Shown: positions 1 through 5,935, counted from the first letter of the stretch. The stretch: DNA of 8,758 nt from Candidatus Woesearchaeota archaeon (GCA_019323525.1 JAHWHD010000038.1:1-8758), one strand, 5' to 3'. The notes: generated by a model not told the origin, from the sequence alone. Made by a program: numbers and translations.

Positions 1-104
1 AAGATGTTGTGATTGACGTTTGCAAGAAGTGCGGAGGTATGTGGGTGGATGCAGGCGAACTTGAAAAATTGGCAAAGATTACTAAGGAGGAGATGAAAAA
101 ATGA
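1..104 (+). CDS. zf-TFIIB-type zinc-finger protein, C-terminal fragment
   Basis: An open frame enters from the left edge and reads in from base 3, ending at a TGA at 102-104, so only the last 33 residues are visible. They contain a CKKCGGMWVDAGELEKL stretch, which is the second half of the small zf-TFIIB zinc-finger domain (CxxCGGxWLDxGELEKL). Proteins of this family are short, and their biochemical role is not well defined. The stop codon overlaps the start of the LemA gene in an ATGA arrangement, so the two are almost certainly co-transcribed and translationally coupled. The family assignment is fairly secure. The N-terminal part, including the first cysteine pair, lies outside the window. 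Confidence 0.75.
   Translation, partial: DVVIDVCKKCGGMWVDAGELEKLAKITKEEMKK
84..90 (+). promoter_or_regulatory. Shine-Dalgarno sequence of lemA
   Basis: AAGGAGG lies 10 nt upstream of the ATG at 101, inside the end of the zinc-finger gene. It is a near-perfect match to the 16S rRNA tail and fixes the lemA start. Confidence 0.75.
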
Positions 105-673
105 AAAAGATGTCAAAAGGAACAATAGCTGTAATCGCTGTTGTTGTTATAGCTCTGATATTTCTACTTTGGTTATGGGGCAGCTATAACGGTTTAATCA
201 GAAGCGATGAGACAGTTAATGAGAAATGGGCGAATGTCCAGACAGCTTATCAACGGAGATTGGATTTGATTCCGAATCTTGTAGATACTGTGCAGGCGTC
301 AGCTGAGTTTGAGACTAACCTGTTGACACAGGTGACTGCGTTAAGGTCTGGTTTAAGCACAGCGACAACTCCAGAGGAGCTGGATTTACTAGGTACAAAG
401 ATAAACAGTGCTATCAACCTGGTGTTTGAAGCGTACCCTGATGTAAAGACAACTGAAGCGTTCCTTTCGTTACAGGACCAGCTTGAAGGTACAGAGAACA
501 GGATAAAGACTGAAAGGGACATATTCAACAAAGCTGTCAAGGACTACAATGTAAAAGTAAGAAGAGTACCTACTAATGTGGTAGCTAAATGGTTCGGGTT
601 TGAACAGAAGGATATGTTCGCGGCTTTGCCTGGTGCTGAGGTTGCTCCTGATGTAGGAGAGCTGTTTGAATAG
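101..673 (+). CDS. lemA: LemA family membrane protein
   Basis: The product has 190 residues, the usual length of the LemA family. Residues 8-28 form one strongly hydrophobic helix after a short lysine-rich tail, giving a single-pass protein with most of the chain outside or at the membrane surface. The family hallmarks follow directly: YNGL at 29-32, then a NEKWANVQ-AYQRRLDLIPNLV stretch at about 40-61 and a long predicted helical bundle. The molecular function of LemA proteins is not established; they often sit beside membrane peptidases or TPM-domain genes, neither of which is visible here. The gene overlaps the zinc-finger gene upstream by 4 nt (ATGA) and has a strong Shine-Dalgarno sequence, so it is at least the second gene of an operon. 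A T-rich stretch directly after the stop probably ends the transcript. Confidence 0.9.
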   Translation: MKKMSKGTIAVIAVVVIALIFLLWLWGSYNGLIRSDETVNEKWANVQTAYQRRLDLIPNLVDTVQASAEFETNLLTQVTALRSGLSTATTPEELDLLGTKINSAINLVFEAYPDVKTTEAFLSLQDQLEGTENRIKTERDIFNKAVKDYNVKVRRVPTNVVAKWFGFEQKDMFAALPGAEVAPDVGELFE

Positions 674-674
674 A

Positions 675-709
675 TTTTTTTGTTTTTTTTATTTATTTCT
701 AGAAATAAA
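675..709 (+). terminator. T-rich terminator after lemA, with adjacent palindrome
   Basis: Directly after the lemA stop the + strand carries two T runs (675-681 and 683-690), typical of archaeal termination. They are followed by a perfect 18-bp palindrome at 692-709 (TTTATTTCT/AGAAATAAA). The palindrome overlaps the last codons of the convergent membrane-protein gene, so this is a compact convergent gene end. Confidence 0.55.
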
Positions 710-955
710 ATAATATATAACTCCACCAACATGTCCAAGTAAGAATCCTAGGAGTATGTATGCCTGGCTAAGGCCTCTTTTTTTTGCATCAGCTGAAATA
801 AGGAACAGGTTAAGGAAGTATGTTCCGAATATCAGGATGGCTATAACCAATGTCAGGATTAGTGATAAACGTATGGACATTGCACTAAGAATCCCACCTA
901 AAGCAAAACCTCCGAATCCTATCAGGCTTGAGTATAAGACTTTGTTTGGTGCCAT
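689..955 (-). CDS. small multi-pass membrane protein
   Basis: The product has 88 residues and is almost entirely hydrophobic, with three likely membrane helices at about residues 8-26, 29-54 and 66-85. A conserved-looking loop with the charged motif SADAKKRGLS sits between helices 2 and 3. The segment DAKKRGLSQAYILLGFLLGHVGGVIYYF resembles the short PLDc_N-like double-helix modules of many small membrane proteins, but I cannot name a family with confidence. It starts 9 nt after the stop of the zinc-ribbon gene on the same strand and has no clear Shine-Dalgarno sequence of its own, which suggests translation coupled to that gene. It converges on lemA. The hydrophobic pattern supports a real gene. 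Confidence 0.6.
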   Translation of the reverse strand: MAPNKVLYSSLIGFGGFALGGILSAMSIRLSLILTLVIAILIFGTYFLNLFLISADAKKRGLSQAYILLGFLLGHVGGVIYYFISRNK

Positions 956-964
956 TGTTGCAAT

Positions 965-1099
965 TTACTGTTCTTTTTTATTTTGACATTCTCTGCATCT
1001 GCCTGCGTACTTATCTACAACGTGCTTGGCTATCCTGCTCAGCCTGCTATCGACAGCAACCATGTAACAAGCATCTGCACCGCATATTGAACATTTCAT
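965..1099 (-). CDS. 44-residue double-CxxC zinc-ribbon protein
   Basis: This short frame encodes 44 residues with two CxxC pairs: CSIC near the N-terminus and CREC near the C-terminus, separated by about 30 residues. That is a minimal zinc ribbon, probably binding one zinc ion and acting as a nucleic-acid or protein adaptor; no specific family is recognised. A clear Shine-Dalgarno sequence (AGAGGTGA, 1104-1111 on the minus strand) lies a few bases before the ATG, and a TATA box lies about 35-45 nt upstream. This is better start evidence than most genes here have. The membrane-protein gene follows 9 nt after its stop, so the two form a small operon. It is easy to miss because of its length. 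Confidence 0.7.
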   Translation of the reverse strand: MKCSICGADACYMVAVDSRLSRIAKHVVDKYAGRCRECQNKKEQ

Positions 1100-1132
1100 G
1101 TTTTCACCTCTGATAGGGTCTAAATAAACGTG

Positions 1133-1144
1133 TAATATATAAAT
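1133..1144 (-). promoter_or_regulatory. TATA box of the zinc-ribbon/membrane-protein operon
   Basis: Read on the minus strand this is ATTTATATATTA, a near-consensus archaeal TATA box. It is centred about 39 nt upstream of the start at 1099, leaving room for a short leader that carries the GAGGTGA Shine-Dalgarno sequence. Confidence 0.6.
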
Positions 1145-1199
1145 AATGCGGTCTAAGAACTCTGGCTTAAATCCATTGCAAAGGGCGTCACACTCAATG

Positions 1200-1221
1200 A
1201 AAAGTCAAAAAAAGAAAAAGA
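1200..1221 (-). terminator. T-rich terminator of the secreted-protein gene
   Basis: Immediately after the stop of the 434-residue gene the minus strand reads CTTTTTCTTTTTTTGAC, a U-rich tract typical of archaeal factor-independent termination. No hairpin is needed or seen. Confidence 0.5.
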
Positions 1222-1223
1222 TA

Positions 1224-2528
1224 TTATTTCTTGCGCAGTGCGTAGATGGCAACAGTAGCTAAAGCTATTATCGCAGTGGTGGTTAATATATAAAGCAATC
1301 CTGCTTCACCATTTAACGCTTCTGTGAACTTGCCCGTTACTTTGTTACCGCCCTTCTTGTTATACTCTCTATCAGGAGTAGAGTCAAGGCCTGTCCATTC
1401 TTCCATCAATCCAGGAGCACAACCTTTGCTTGACTGCGCACCAAGATTTAAAGCGAGCTGTGAACAGGTACATCCCTTTGTCTCTGCCATTGTATAAACG
1501 AGACTTTGATAATGGTTTTCACCTATCTCAAAAGCATCGAAACTGTCAATCTGGGCATAATGGTTTGGGTTTAGCTCAACATTGTCAAAGACTGAACCTG
1601 GGCAGAAATCTTCACCGCAATCATAAACTCCGTCTTCGTCTTCATCAAGATCGTCTATAACGCTGTTGCAATCGTTATCCTTACCATCGCAGGTTTCAAA
1701 ATCTGGTCCGATCTTCTCCTGCACAACAATCATCTCTCCAGTTGTGCCGTCGCATTCGGATATCTCTTCTTTACACTCTCCGACATTGCCCCATGGATAG
1801 TTGCTGTCTGTAACAACAGATGCTCCAGGGATTACGTTCGAGTCGCTGTCATCACAATCGACAAGTCCGCAGTCACCGCCTTCAACAGAATAACCGTCAG
1901 CATCGTTATCTGTGCATGGCGCAGCAGGTTCTCCTAAAACATTATCAACCCACATTTCTGAACCACCTGCCCAATAGTCCTCTGCGACATATAAAACAAG
2001 TCGCCTATCACTATCAGGATATCTACTGTATTTTTTGTAGTAGTCTGCCCTAAAGTTAAAGGTGTACTCTTTCCATTGGTTCAAAGCCATCTTAAACGGA
2101 ATGTCTGGAGGGCAGCCTGCTATACTTGTACTTGTGCTACCCCTGTACCTTACATAACCCTGGCTGTCGCCGATAAGAAACATCACAGACCCGTAATAGT
2201 TACCTACTTTGATCAGTTTGACAGGGATTGTATATGAGTCAGAATTATCAGTAAATCTTTCTATTGGAAATATGCTGGCAGTGGACCAGTGATATACCTT
2301 CTGGGTATTAGAGAATCTCAGCCCATATTCACCGGCATAAGCGTATTGTGTACCGACTTCTGCTGTCCAATAATTGCATGCACTAGCAGGTGAACCTCCG
2401 CAATTTGTCTGCCATCCGCTCAAGTCGCCAGTTTCAAAACCTGAGTTAGGGATTGGACTTTCGACTGCTAGAGCTGCGGATGCTAAAATAAGCACAAACA
2501 AAGAAACAAAGATCGTAAGTTTTTTCAT
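1224..2528 (-). CDS. secreted, membrane-anchored protein with MopE-type metal-binding motifs
   Basis: The product has 434 residues. Residues 1-21 form a Sec signal peptide ending in ALA before VESP. Residues 25-200 begin with NSGFETGDLSGWQ and end with MWVDNV, the pattern of a jelly-roll carbohydrate-binding-like domain. Residues 205-305 are rich in Asp and Cys and hold two copies of the MopE-type putative metal-binding motif: DNDADGYSVEGGDC with DCDDSDS and PGA at 207-236, and CDGKDNDCNSVIDDLDEDEDG at 280-300. A Cys-containing region (353-370) and a polar linker lead to one C-terminal helix (409-430) ending in RKK, a stop-transfer anchor. The protein is therefore probably displayed outside the cell and may bind Ca or Cu ions through the acidic loops; ligand and partner are unknown. 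A Shine-Dalgarno sequence (2533-2540) fixes the start. Confidence 0.75.
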   Translation of the reverse strand: MKKLTIFVSLFVLILASAALAVESPIPNSGFETGDLSGWQTNCGGSPASACNYWTAEVGTQYAYAGEYGLRFSNTQKVYHWSTASIFPIERFTDNSDSYTIPVKLIKVGNYYGSVMFLIGDSQGYVRYRGSTSTSIAGCPPDIPFKMALNQWKEYTFNFRADYYKKYSRYPDSDRRLVLYVAEDYWAGGSEMWVDNVLGEPAAPCTDNDADGYSVEGGDCGLVDCDDSDSNVIPGASVVTDSNYPWGNVGECKEEISECDGTTGEMIVVQEKIGPDFETCDGKDNDCNSVIDDLDEDEDGVYDCGEDFCPGSVFDNVELNPNHYAQIDSFDAFEIGENHYQSLVYTMAETKGCTCSQLALNLGAQSSKGCAPGLMEEWTGLDSTPDREYNKKGGNKVTGKFTEALNGEAGLLYILTTTAIIALATVAIYALRKK

Positions 2529-2565
2529 AGTATCACCTCTTAGATGGCTGCTATACTAGTTCTGT

Positions 2566-2575
2566 CTTATAAATG
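2566..2575 (-). promoter_or_regulatory. TATA box of the secreted-protein gene
   Basis: The minus strand reads CATTTATAAG, about 42 nt upstream of the ATG at 2528. The resulting leader contains AGAGGTGA at 2533-2540, giving this gene a leadered, Shine-Dalgarno-type start. Confidence 0.5.
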
Positions 2576-2590
2576 TTTCCTGAAAATATC

Positions 2591-2631
2591 AAGATGGGTT
2601 GAAAAAAACAGCATCTTCAAGTGCGAAGCAC
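2591..2631 (-). terminator. hairpin plus T-run terminator after the acetyltransferase gene
   Basis: On the minus strand a GTGC-TTC-GCAC hairpin (2621-2631) is followed by AAGATG/CATCTT arms (2591-2596 with 2612-2617) enclosing a run of seven T. The + strand of the small hairpin is GTGCGAAGCAC, the same C(GAA)G triloop type that fills the cassette junctions downstream. Confidence 0.45.
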
Positions 2632-2663
2632 AATCAAATAGCATCAAGGGATAGATATGGAAA

Positions 2664-3122
2664 TTAATCTATTCTTTCCTTTAATATTCTAATGAATTCC
2701 GAAAAACCCTCTCTTCTATAAAATTTTCTGGCCACAGAATTTACTTGAAAAACATCCAGCATTATTTCCTTAACATTATTTTTTTTACATAAAGAGATGA
2801 CATCTTTATGAAGCAATGTAGCAATTCCTTTACGTCTCCATTCATTTAAAACATACATCCATTCTATCCAACAGAATTTCCTTTCATAATTACCATAATT
2901 AATTCCATAAGGATTTTTTTTAGTAAATTTAAATTGGACGAAGCCAACTGCTTTCCCATCAGCAGAAGCTACCCTTATTTCTTTGTTTTGTATTGCTGAT
3001 CTGATTAATTTTAATTGCTTATTTTCCAGTTCAGGTTTTTGTTTTTCGATCGTGCATATCTCTTTTGTTCCTCGAAGAATAAAAGGTACATCCTTAACTT
3101 TTGCAAAAGCAACATTTATCAT
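2664..3122 (-). CDS. GNAT family N-acetyltransferase
   Basis: The product has 152 residues, the normal length of a single-domain GNAT enzyme that transfers an acetyl group from acetyl-CoA to an amine. The beta-strand pair VASADGKAVGFVQF (51-64) leads to motif A at 91-104, VLNEWRRKGIATLL, whose R-R-K-G-I-A residues make the pyrophosphate-binding loop. Motif B follows at 128-140 with N128, Y135 and the terminal EGF. The substrate cannot be told. The gene is more AT-rich than its backbone neighbours and has no Shine-Dalgarno sequence. A TATA box is centred 27 nt before the ATG, so the mRNA should be leaderless. It may have been acquired together with the next gene upstream. Confidence 0.85.
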   Translation of the reverse strand: MINVAFAKVKDVPFILRGTKEICTIEKQKPELENKQLKLIRSAIQNKEIRVASADGKAVGFVQFKFTKKNPYGINYGNYERKFCWIEWMYVLNEWRRKGIATLLHKDVISLCKKNNVKEIMLDVFQVNSVARKFYRREGFSEFIRILKERID

Positions 3123-3144
3123 ATTATGTAATATATAATTATAG

Positions 3145-3154
3145 TTTATAAAAG
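3145..3154 (-). promoter_or_regulatory. TATA box of the acetyltransferase gene
   Basis: The minus strand reads CTTTTATAAA, centred about 27 nt from the ATG at 3122, the spacing expected of a leaderless archaeal transcript. A second AT-rich box at 3129-3140 is too close to the start to serve. Confidence 0.45.
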
Positions 3155-3198
3155 TTTTGAAATAGCGCAGATCTTTTTTTAATAAAAGTAAATATGAT

Positions 3199-3211
3199 TG
3201 CGTATAACGCA
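3199..3211 (-). terminator. hairpin terminator after the small lipoprotein gene
   Basis: TGCGT-ATA-ACGCA forms a perfect 5-bp stem. On the minus strand it is followed by T-rich sequence (ATATTTACTTTTATT), about 30-55 nt after the lipoprotein stop. Confidence 0.4.
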
Positions 3212-3238
3212 GGAATTATTAGAAGTTGCTAATGCCTA

Positions 3239-3691
3239 TTACGTCCAATAATCTCTATGCCATAATTTGATTTTTATAATGTCTTTATTGATATCGTATT
3301 CTTCATCTATGGACTCTGTCCCTTCTTTATTGAATCCCGAAACAACAACGATGTTTGGGTCCCTCTTTCCTGAACCAAGCCATTTATGATCTATTCTGGT
3401 TCCTTGCCCTTCAAACCTTCCTGAAACAATTTGTATTCGAAATACATCCATTTTGATGATTTTTTCTGGCAGTTTCACAATGCCCTGGTCGTTTGTTTTT
3501 CCACTATACAACACTATGTTAGGACAGTCTCCTCCTGATTCACAAAGAATTAATTCATGCACTTCTATATTGACATTTGCAATAGGTGTATTTGTTGATT
3601 GATCTATAAATCGGACATTGTAAGAAGATAATAAACCACACCCACTAACTAATAAAGAAAGGAATATTAGGATCAAAATTATTATTTTCAT
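3239..3691 (-). CDS. small lipoprotein with an Ig-like / carboxypeptidase-regulatory-like domain
   Basis: The product has 150 residues. The N-terminal MKIIILILIFLSLLVSGC is a lipoprotein signal with lipobox LVSGC, so Cys18 should be lipid-modified and hold the protein on the outer face of the membrane. From residue 25 the pattern FIDQSTNTPIANVNIEVH, followed by TNDQGIVKLP, is that of a carboxypeptidase regulatory-like or related Ig fold, usually a binding or structural module. The function is unknown. No Shine-Dalgarno sequence is seen, and an AT-rich TATA-like box lies about 26-29 nt upstream of the ATG. The signal peptide length supports this start. It is an AT-rich gene just outside the left end of the cassette array. 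Confidence 0.7.
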   Translation of the reverse strand: MKIIILILIFLSLLVSGCGLLSSYNVRFIDQSTNTPIANVNIEVHELILCESGGDCPNIVLYSGKTNDQGIVKLPEKIIKMDVFRIQIVSGRFEGQGTRIDHKWLGSGKRDPNIVVVSGFNKEGTESIDEEYDINKDIIKIKLWHRDYWT

Positions 3692-3711
3692 TCATTAATA
3701 TATAAAATCTA

Positions 3712-3725
3712 CTTTATTTAAATAT
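3712..3725 (-). promoter_or_regulatory. probable TATA box of the small lipoprotein gene
   Basis: The minus strand reads ATATTTAAATAAAG, centred 26-29 nt upstream of the ATG at 3691, the leaderless spacing. Another TATA-like sequence (3698-3707) is only about 12 nt from the start and is less likely. Confidence 0.4.
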
Positions 3726-3785
3726 ATCTATGATTTCGATTTGAATAAAAACAAAAAACTGTTAAGAGCTGAGCCAATTAATTCC

Positions 3786-3853
3786 TGTTAAACTCTCTGA
3801 AGGATTGAATTTTAGTGCAACGTTCCGTAGCGAAGCGGAGGAAAAATTCTAAG
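3786..3853 (+). repeat. left boundary half-site (J0)
   Basis: TGTTAAACTC at 3786-3795 is the left end of cassette 1 and is perfectly complementary to GAGTTTAACA at 4651-4660. It is followed, as at other junctions, by about 58 nt of hairpin-rich sequence starting TCTGAAGG and containing TAGCGAAGCGGAG. No matching stem or TAACA partner is found on the upstream side, so this seems to be half a junction and the edge of the array. Confidence 0.5.
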
Positions 3854-3939
3854 TAATTTCTGGGGCGTTCATTCAAGCGAACACAGTGAGCCATTAAGAA
3901 TAAGTATCAGGGCGACAATTTCATTCCTAAAATTTTGGT

Positions 3940-3955
3940 AACATTTATTAATGTT
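3940..3955 (+). promoter_or_regulatory. TATA box of the methyltransferase gene inside an inverted repeat
   Basis: AACATT-TATT-AATGTT is a perfect 6-bp inverted repeat with the TATA-like core ATTTATTAAT (3943-3952) at its centre, about 28 nt before the ATG. This spacing predicts a leaderless mRNA. The overlap would let a repressor block TBP binding, but no regulator is identified. Confidence 0.45.
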
Positions 3956-3975
3956 TCAAATAATAAACATTTTAT

Positions 3976-4605
3976 ATGAAAGAAGAAGGTTGGGAAATAG
4001 TTTATAAAAAACATGGAGATTTATATCCAGATATAATACCACGAATTAAGAAGTATGCTCAGATTTTTAGGGAACATAAATACAAAAAGATTCTAGATTT
4101 AGGCTGTGGAACTGGTAGAAATACTTTATTCTTTGCTCAAGAGGGATTTTTAGTTTATGCATTAGATGCATCTAAAACAGGTATATCAATTACTAAAAAG
4201 AAAGCTGAAAAACTTGGCTTGCGTAATATTAATTACAAAGTGGCAGATATGAAGCACACTTCTTATCCAGACAATTATTTTGATGCAGTAATTTGTGTTT
4301 TTGTTCTAAGTCATGGATTATTAAAAGACAACCAAGAAGCGGTTGATGAGATTTATAGAATTCTTAAACCTAAAGGCATGCTCGTAACTGAGTTTATGTC
4401 AATTAAAGATGCAAGTTATGGAAGAGGTAAGGAAATTGAAGCAAATACTTTTTTAGGTGGTATGAAAGATGATCCGCATATGGCCCACCACTATTTCTCT
4501 AGAAAAGAAATTAAACAAGTGTTATCAAAATTTTCTCACTTCAAGATTAAACCTGCTACCTATTTTGGTGAAATTAAAGCATTTGATATTGAAGCAATAA
4601 AGTAA
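3976..4605 (+). CDS. class I SAM-dependent methyltransferase
   Basis: The product has 209 residues with the Rossmann-type methyltransferase core. Motif I is ILDLGCGTGRNT (39-50) and binds SAM. The acidic residue ending the second strand is D64 in ALDAS, D91 in VADM is the adenine-side acidic residue, and FDAVICVFVLSH (102-113) is the fourth strand. EIYRILKPKGMLVTEF (125-140) is the usual motif after it. The pattern is closest to the Methyltransf_11/25 or TehB-like group of small-molecule enzymes. The acceptor is unknown, and the C-terminal region (DPHMAHHYFSRKEIKQVL) looks like the substrate-binding part. There is no Shine-Dalgarno sequence, and the TATA box sits 28 nt before the ATG. It is the only gene of cassette 1, and its stop is followed by a pyrimidine-rich stretch starting TAATTCTTG. 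Confidence 0.85.
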   Translation: MKEEGWEIVYKKHGDLYPDIIPRIKKYAQIFREHKYKKILDLGCGTGRNTLFFAQEGFLVYALDASKTGISITKKKAEKLGLRNINYKVADMKHTSYPDNYFDAVICVFVLSHGLLKDNQEAVDEIYRILKPKGMLVTEFMSIKDASYGRGKEIEANTFLGGMKDDPHMAHHYFSRKEIKQVLSKFSHFKIKPATYFGEIKAFDIEAIK

Positions 4606-4633
4606 TTCTTGAAATTCTTCCCCTTTTCCTATT
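4606..4633 (+). terminator. pyrimidine-rich gene end after the methyltransferase
   Basis: The stop is followed by C/T-rich sequence (TTCTTCCCCTTTTCCTATTT) between the gene and the right inverted repeat of cassette 1. This could act as an archaeal U-rich terminator; no hairpin is needed. Confidence 0.3.
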
Positions 4634-4648
4634 TAGCCCCTGAAATTA

Positions 4649-4849
4649 TTGAGTTTAACATCGCGATTAGCAGATGTGCGAGGATTGAGGCAACCCGCAG
4701 CTCGAAGCAGGCTAGGGGGTTGTAGAAGGTAGAAAATTTGGGAGAACGAAGGCGAAGCTACAAAGTGGCGAGCCGAAGTGAACCGGTTAATCGCTGTTAG
4801 TTTCCCGAGCCTACAAAGTGGGCGAGGCAAGGAGCGAAGCGACGAAGAG
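4649..4849 (+). repeat. junction J1 between cassettes 1 and 2
   Basis: TTGAGTTTAACA (4649-4660), then a TC bulge, then GCGATTA (4663-4669) pairing with TAATCGC (4788-4794), then TGTTAGTTTC (4795-4804). The loop contains ATTTGGGAGAA (4736-4746), a relative of a motif in J2 and J4. The first 41 nt from TAACA (4656-4696) are identical to 5733-5773 in J2. A 45-nt insert (4805-4849) starts CCGAG and contains GGAGCGAAGCGACGAAGAG. No gene is supported between 4606 and 4984. Confidence 0.6.
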
Positions 4850-4955
4850 TTTGAGAGCCCGAACTTTTTATCAATAATCTGCAAAGCAGATAATAGTTTA
4901 GAGGTGCCCGCACAGGTTTATTCTATAGCCCCCAATCAGTGGTAAAAATAGGAAA

Positions 4956-4967
4956 TCTTTATAAATG
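4956..4967 (+). promoter_or_regulatory. TATA box of the ParB/Srx-like gene
   Basis: TCTTTATAAATG is centred about 23 nt before the ATG at 4985 and 29 nt before the second ATG at 4991, so either could be the leaderless start. Confidence 0.5.
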
Positions 4968-4984
4968 TCCAATAATTCCCTCAT

Positions 4985-5653
4985 ATGTGTATGGAACGAA
5001 GAATATTACAACCAGAACAAATTATAGTTCCTGGCGAGTATGAATTAGGAAATGAATCAATCCTAAAGATATACTTTAGAGTATTTGATAAAGGACATGG
5101 CGAAAATTTGCCTCCTGTTATTGTGGTAAGATCAGATTTGAGATCTGAAAATCAGAGAAAAAAAGATTTAAAAAATAAATTAAACGATCTACAAAGAAGT
5201 CTATCCAGATATGATCCTTTTGAGATGATGTATGTTACTGGACTTATCTCTCAAAAAGAAAGAGATCTAAGACAAATTGATGTCTTGAAAGGTGTCTATG
5301 ACAGGTTTGCGGCTATCATAGGCCAATCACCATATTATCTTATTGATGGCAATCATAGGTCTGCTGCGGCTGCTTTAACACACCAACCAATTTATGCATT
5401 GGAATTACAATCAAGCAGGGATCTTAATGAAGTAAGAAAAATGGTTAAGAAGGGAGATTTATTTGATTTTAAGAGACCCGAAAAATCTCTAACCCGCTTA
5501 GTGAAATCATTTGAAGAATGGTGCATTGGAGAAGGTTGTCTTAGTTCTGGTCATATTGATGATGTTATGACAGTCAGAGAACGAATCGATGCATTAACCT
5601 CCAATGGAGACTTACCACAATACATGAAAGAAAGATATCATAGAAGTAAATAA
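4985..5653 (+). CDS. ParB/Srx-like domain protein with a DGNHR motif
   Basis: The product has 222 residues. The stretch YYLIDGNHRSAAAALTH (117-133), with the upstream strand PPVIVVR (43-49), is the signature of the ParB/sulfiredoxin fold, in which DGNHR or DGxHR forms the nucleotide-binding turn. Between the two lies a long charged insertion (52-105) rich in Lys, Arg and Asp, which is unusual for the compact core. The C-terminal third is helical with no motif I recognise. Members of this fold include ParB CTPases, nucleases and small kinases, so the activity cannot be assigned. A stand-alone copy in a cassette is more likely an accessory or defence-type protein than a chromosome-partition ParB, and no ParA or parS is seen. 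The start could be at 4985 or at the second Met (4991). It is the sole gene of cassette 2. Confidence 0.65.
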   Translation: MCMERRILQPEQIIVPGEYELGNESILKIYFRVFDKGHGENLPPVIVVRSDLRSENQRKKDLKNKLNDLQRSLSRYDPFEMMYVTGLISQKERDLRQIDVLKGVYDRFAAIIGQSPYYLIDGNHRSAAAALTHQPIYALELQSSRDLNEVRKMVKKGDLFDFKRPEKSLTRLVKSFEEWCIGEGCLSSGHIDDVMTVRERIDALTSNGDLPQYMKERYHRSK

Positions 5654-5658
5654 TTCTT

Positions 5659-5693
5659 CTTGACGAAGTCAAGGCTATCTGTTGCGAAGCAAC
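5659..5693 (+). terminator. two GAA-triloop hairpins after the ParB/Srx-like gene
   Basis: CTTGAC-GAA-GTCAAG (5659-5673) and GTTGC-GAA-GCAAC (5681-5693) are perfect stems closed by the same C(GAA)G loop but with unrelated arms. They lie between the stop and the right inverted repeat. They may end the transcript or be part of the single-strand fold of the cassette end. Confidence 0.45.
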
Positions 5694-5725
5694 TGCGGGC
5701 ACCCCTTCTTACTCGGGCTCTCAAA

Positions 5726-5885
5726 TTGAAACTAACATCGCGATTAGCAGATGTGCGAGGATTGAGGCAACCCACAATCCGAGCATTTGGGTCGAACGAC
5801 TGCAAGGAGTGAGCCTGCTAATCGCTGTCATGCTCTCCGAGGGCGTAGCCCGAGAATGCAATGTGACCGGAGCGAAGCGAAGGAG
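5726..5885 (+). repeat. junction J2 between cassettes 2 and 3
   Basis: TTGAAACTAACA (5726-5737), a TC bulge, GCGATTAGCAG (5740-5750) pairing perfectly with CTGCTAATCGC (5815-5825), then TGTCATGCTC (5826-5835). The loop holds ATTTGGGTCGA (5785-5795). The insert that follows (5836-5885) starts TCCGAG, has a GGGC-GTA-GCCC hairpin (5841-5851) and ends GCGAAGCGAAGGAG. No convincing gene lies between 5654 and 5958. Confidence 0.65.
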
Positions 5886-5925
5886 TTGGTTTTCGGCGCC
5901 GTAACTTTAATTATAGTTATAGAAT

Positions 5926-5935
5926 TATTTATATA
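5926..5935 (+). promoter_or_regulatory. TATA box of the cassette 3 lipoprotein gene
   Basis: TATTTATATA is centred 28 nt upstream of the ATG at 5959 but only about 10 nt from the in-frame ATG at 5941, so it supports 5959 as the leaderless start. Confidence 0.55.

Larger units (their letters stand above)
3788..4796 (+). mobile_element. cassette 1 (methyltransferase)
   Basis: This cassette is bounded by TGTTAAACTC and GAGTTTAACA, 10 of 10 complementary. A second inverted repeat lies just inside: TAATTTCTGGGGC (3854-3866) against GCCCCTGAAATTA (4636-4648), 12 of 13 paired. The right copy ends exactly where TTGAGTTTAACA begins. The end coordinate includes the folded junction J1 up to the inferred G^TT point. 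Confidence 0.55.
4797..5827 (+). mobile_element. cassette 2 (ParB/Srx-like gene)
   Basis: The ends TGTTAGTTTC (4795-4804) and GAAACTAACA (5728-5737) are perfectly complementary, although both deviate from the other cassettes. Inside lie TTTGAGAGCCCGA (4850-4862) against TCGGGCTCTCAAA (5713-5725), 13 of 13, and GGTGCCCGCA (4903-4912) against TGCGGGCACC (5694-5703), 10 of 10. An ATCTGC-AAA-GCAGAT hairpin is at 4877-4891. Confidence 0.6.

Noticed and set aside
4633..4884. Minus-strand open frame across junction J1
   Set aside because: It lies wholly within structured repeat DNA, has no promoter or start signal, and its residues follow the hairpin repeats rather than a protein pattern.
4985..5653. 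Chromosome or plasmid partition ParB
   Set aside because: The DGNHR turn fits the fold, but there is no ParA partner, no clear helix-turn-helix and no parS-like repeat nearby.
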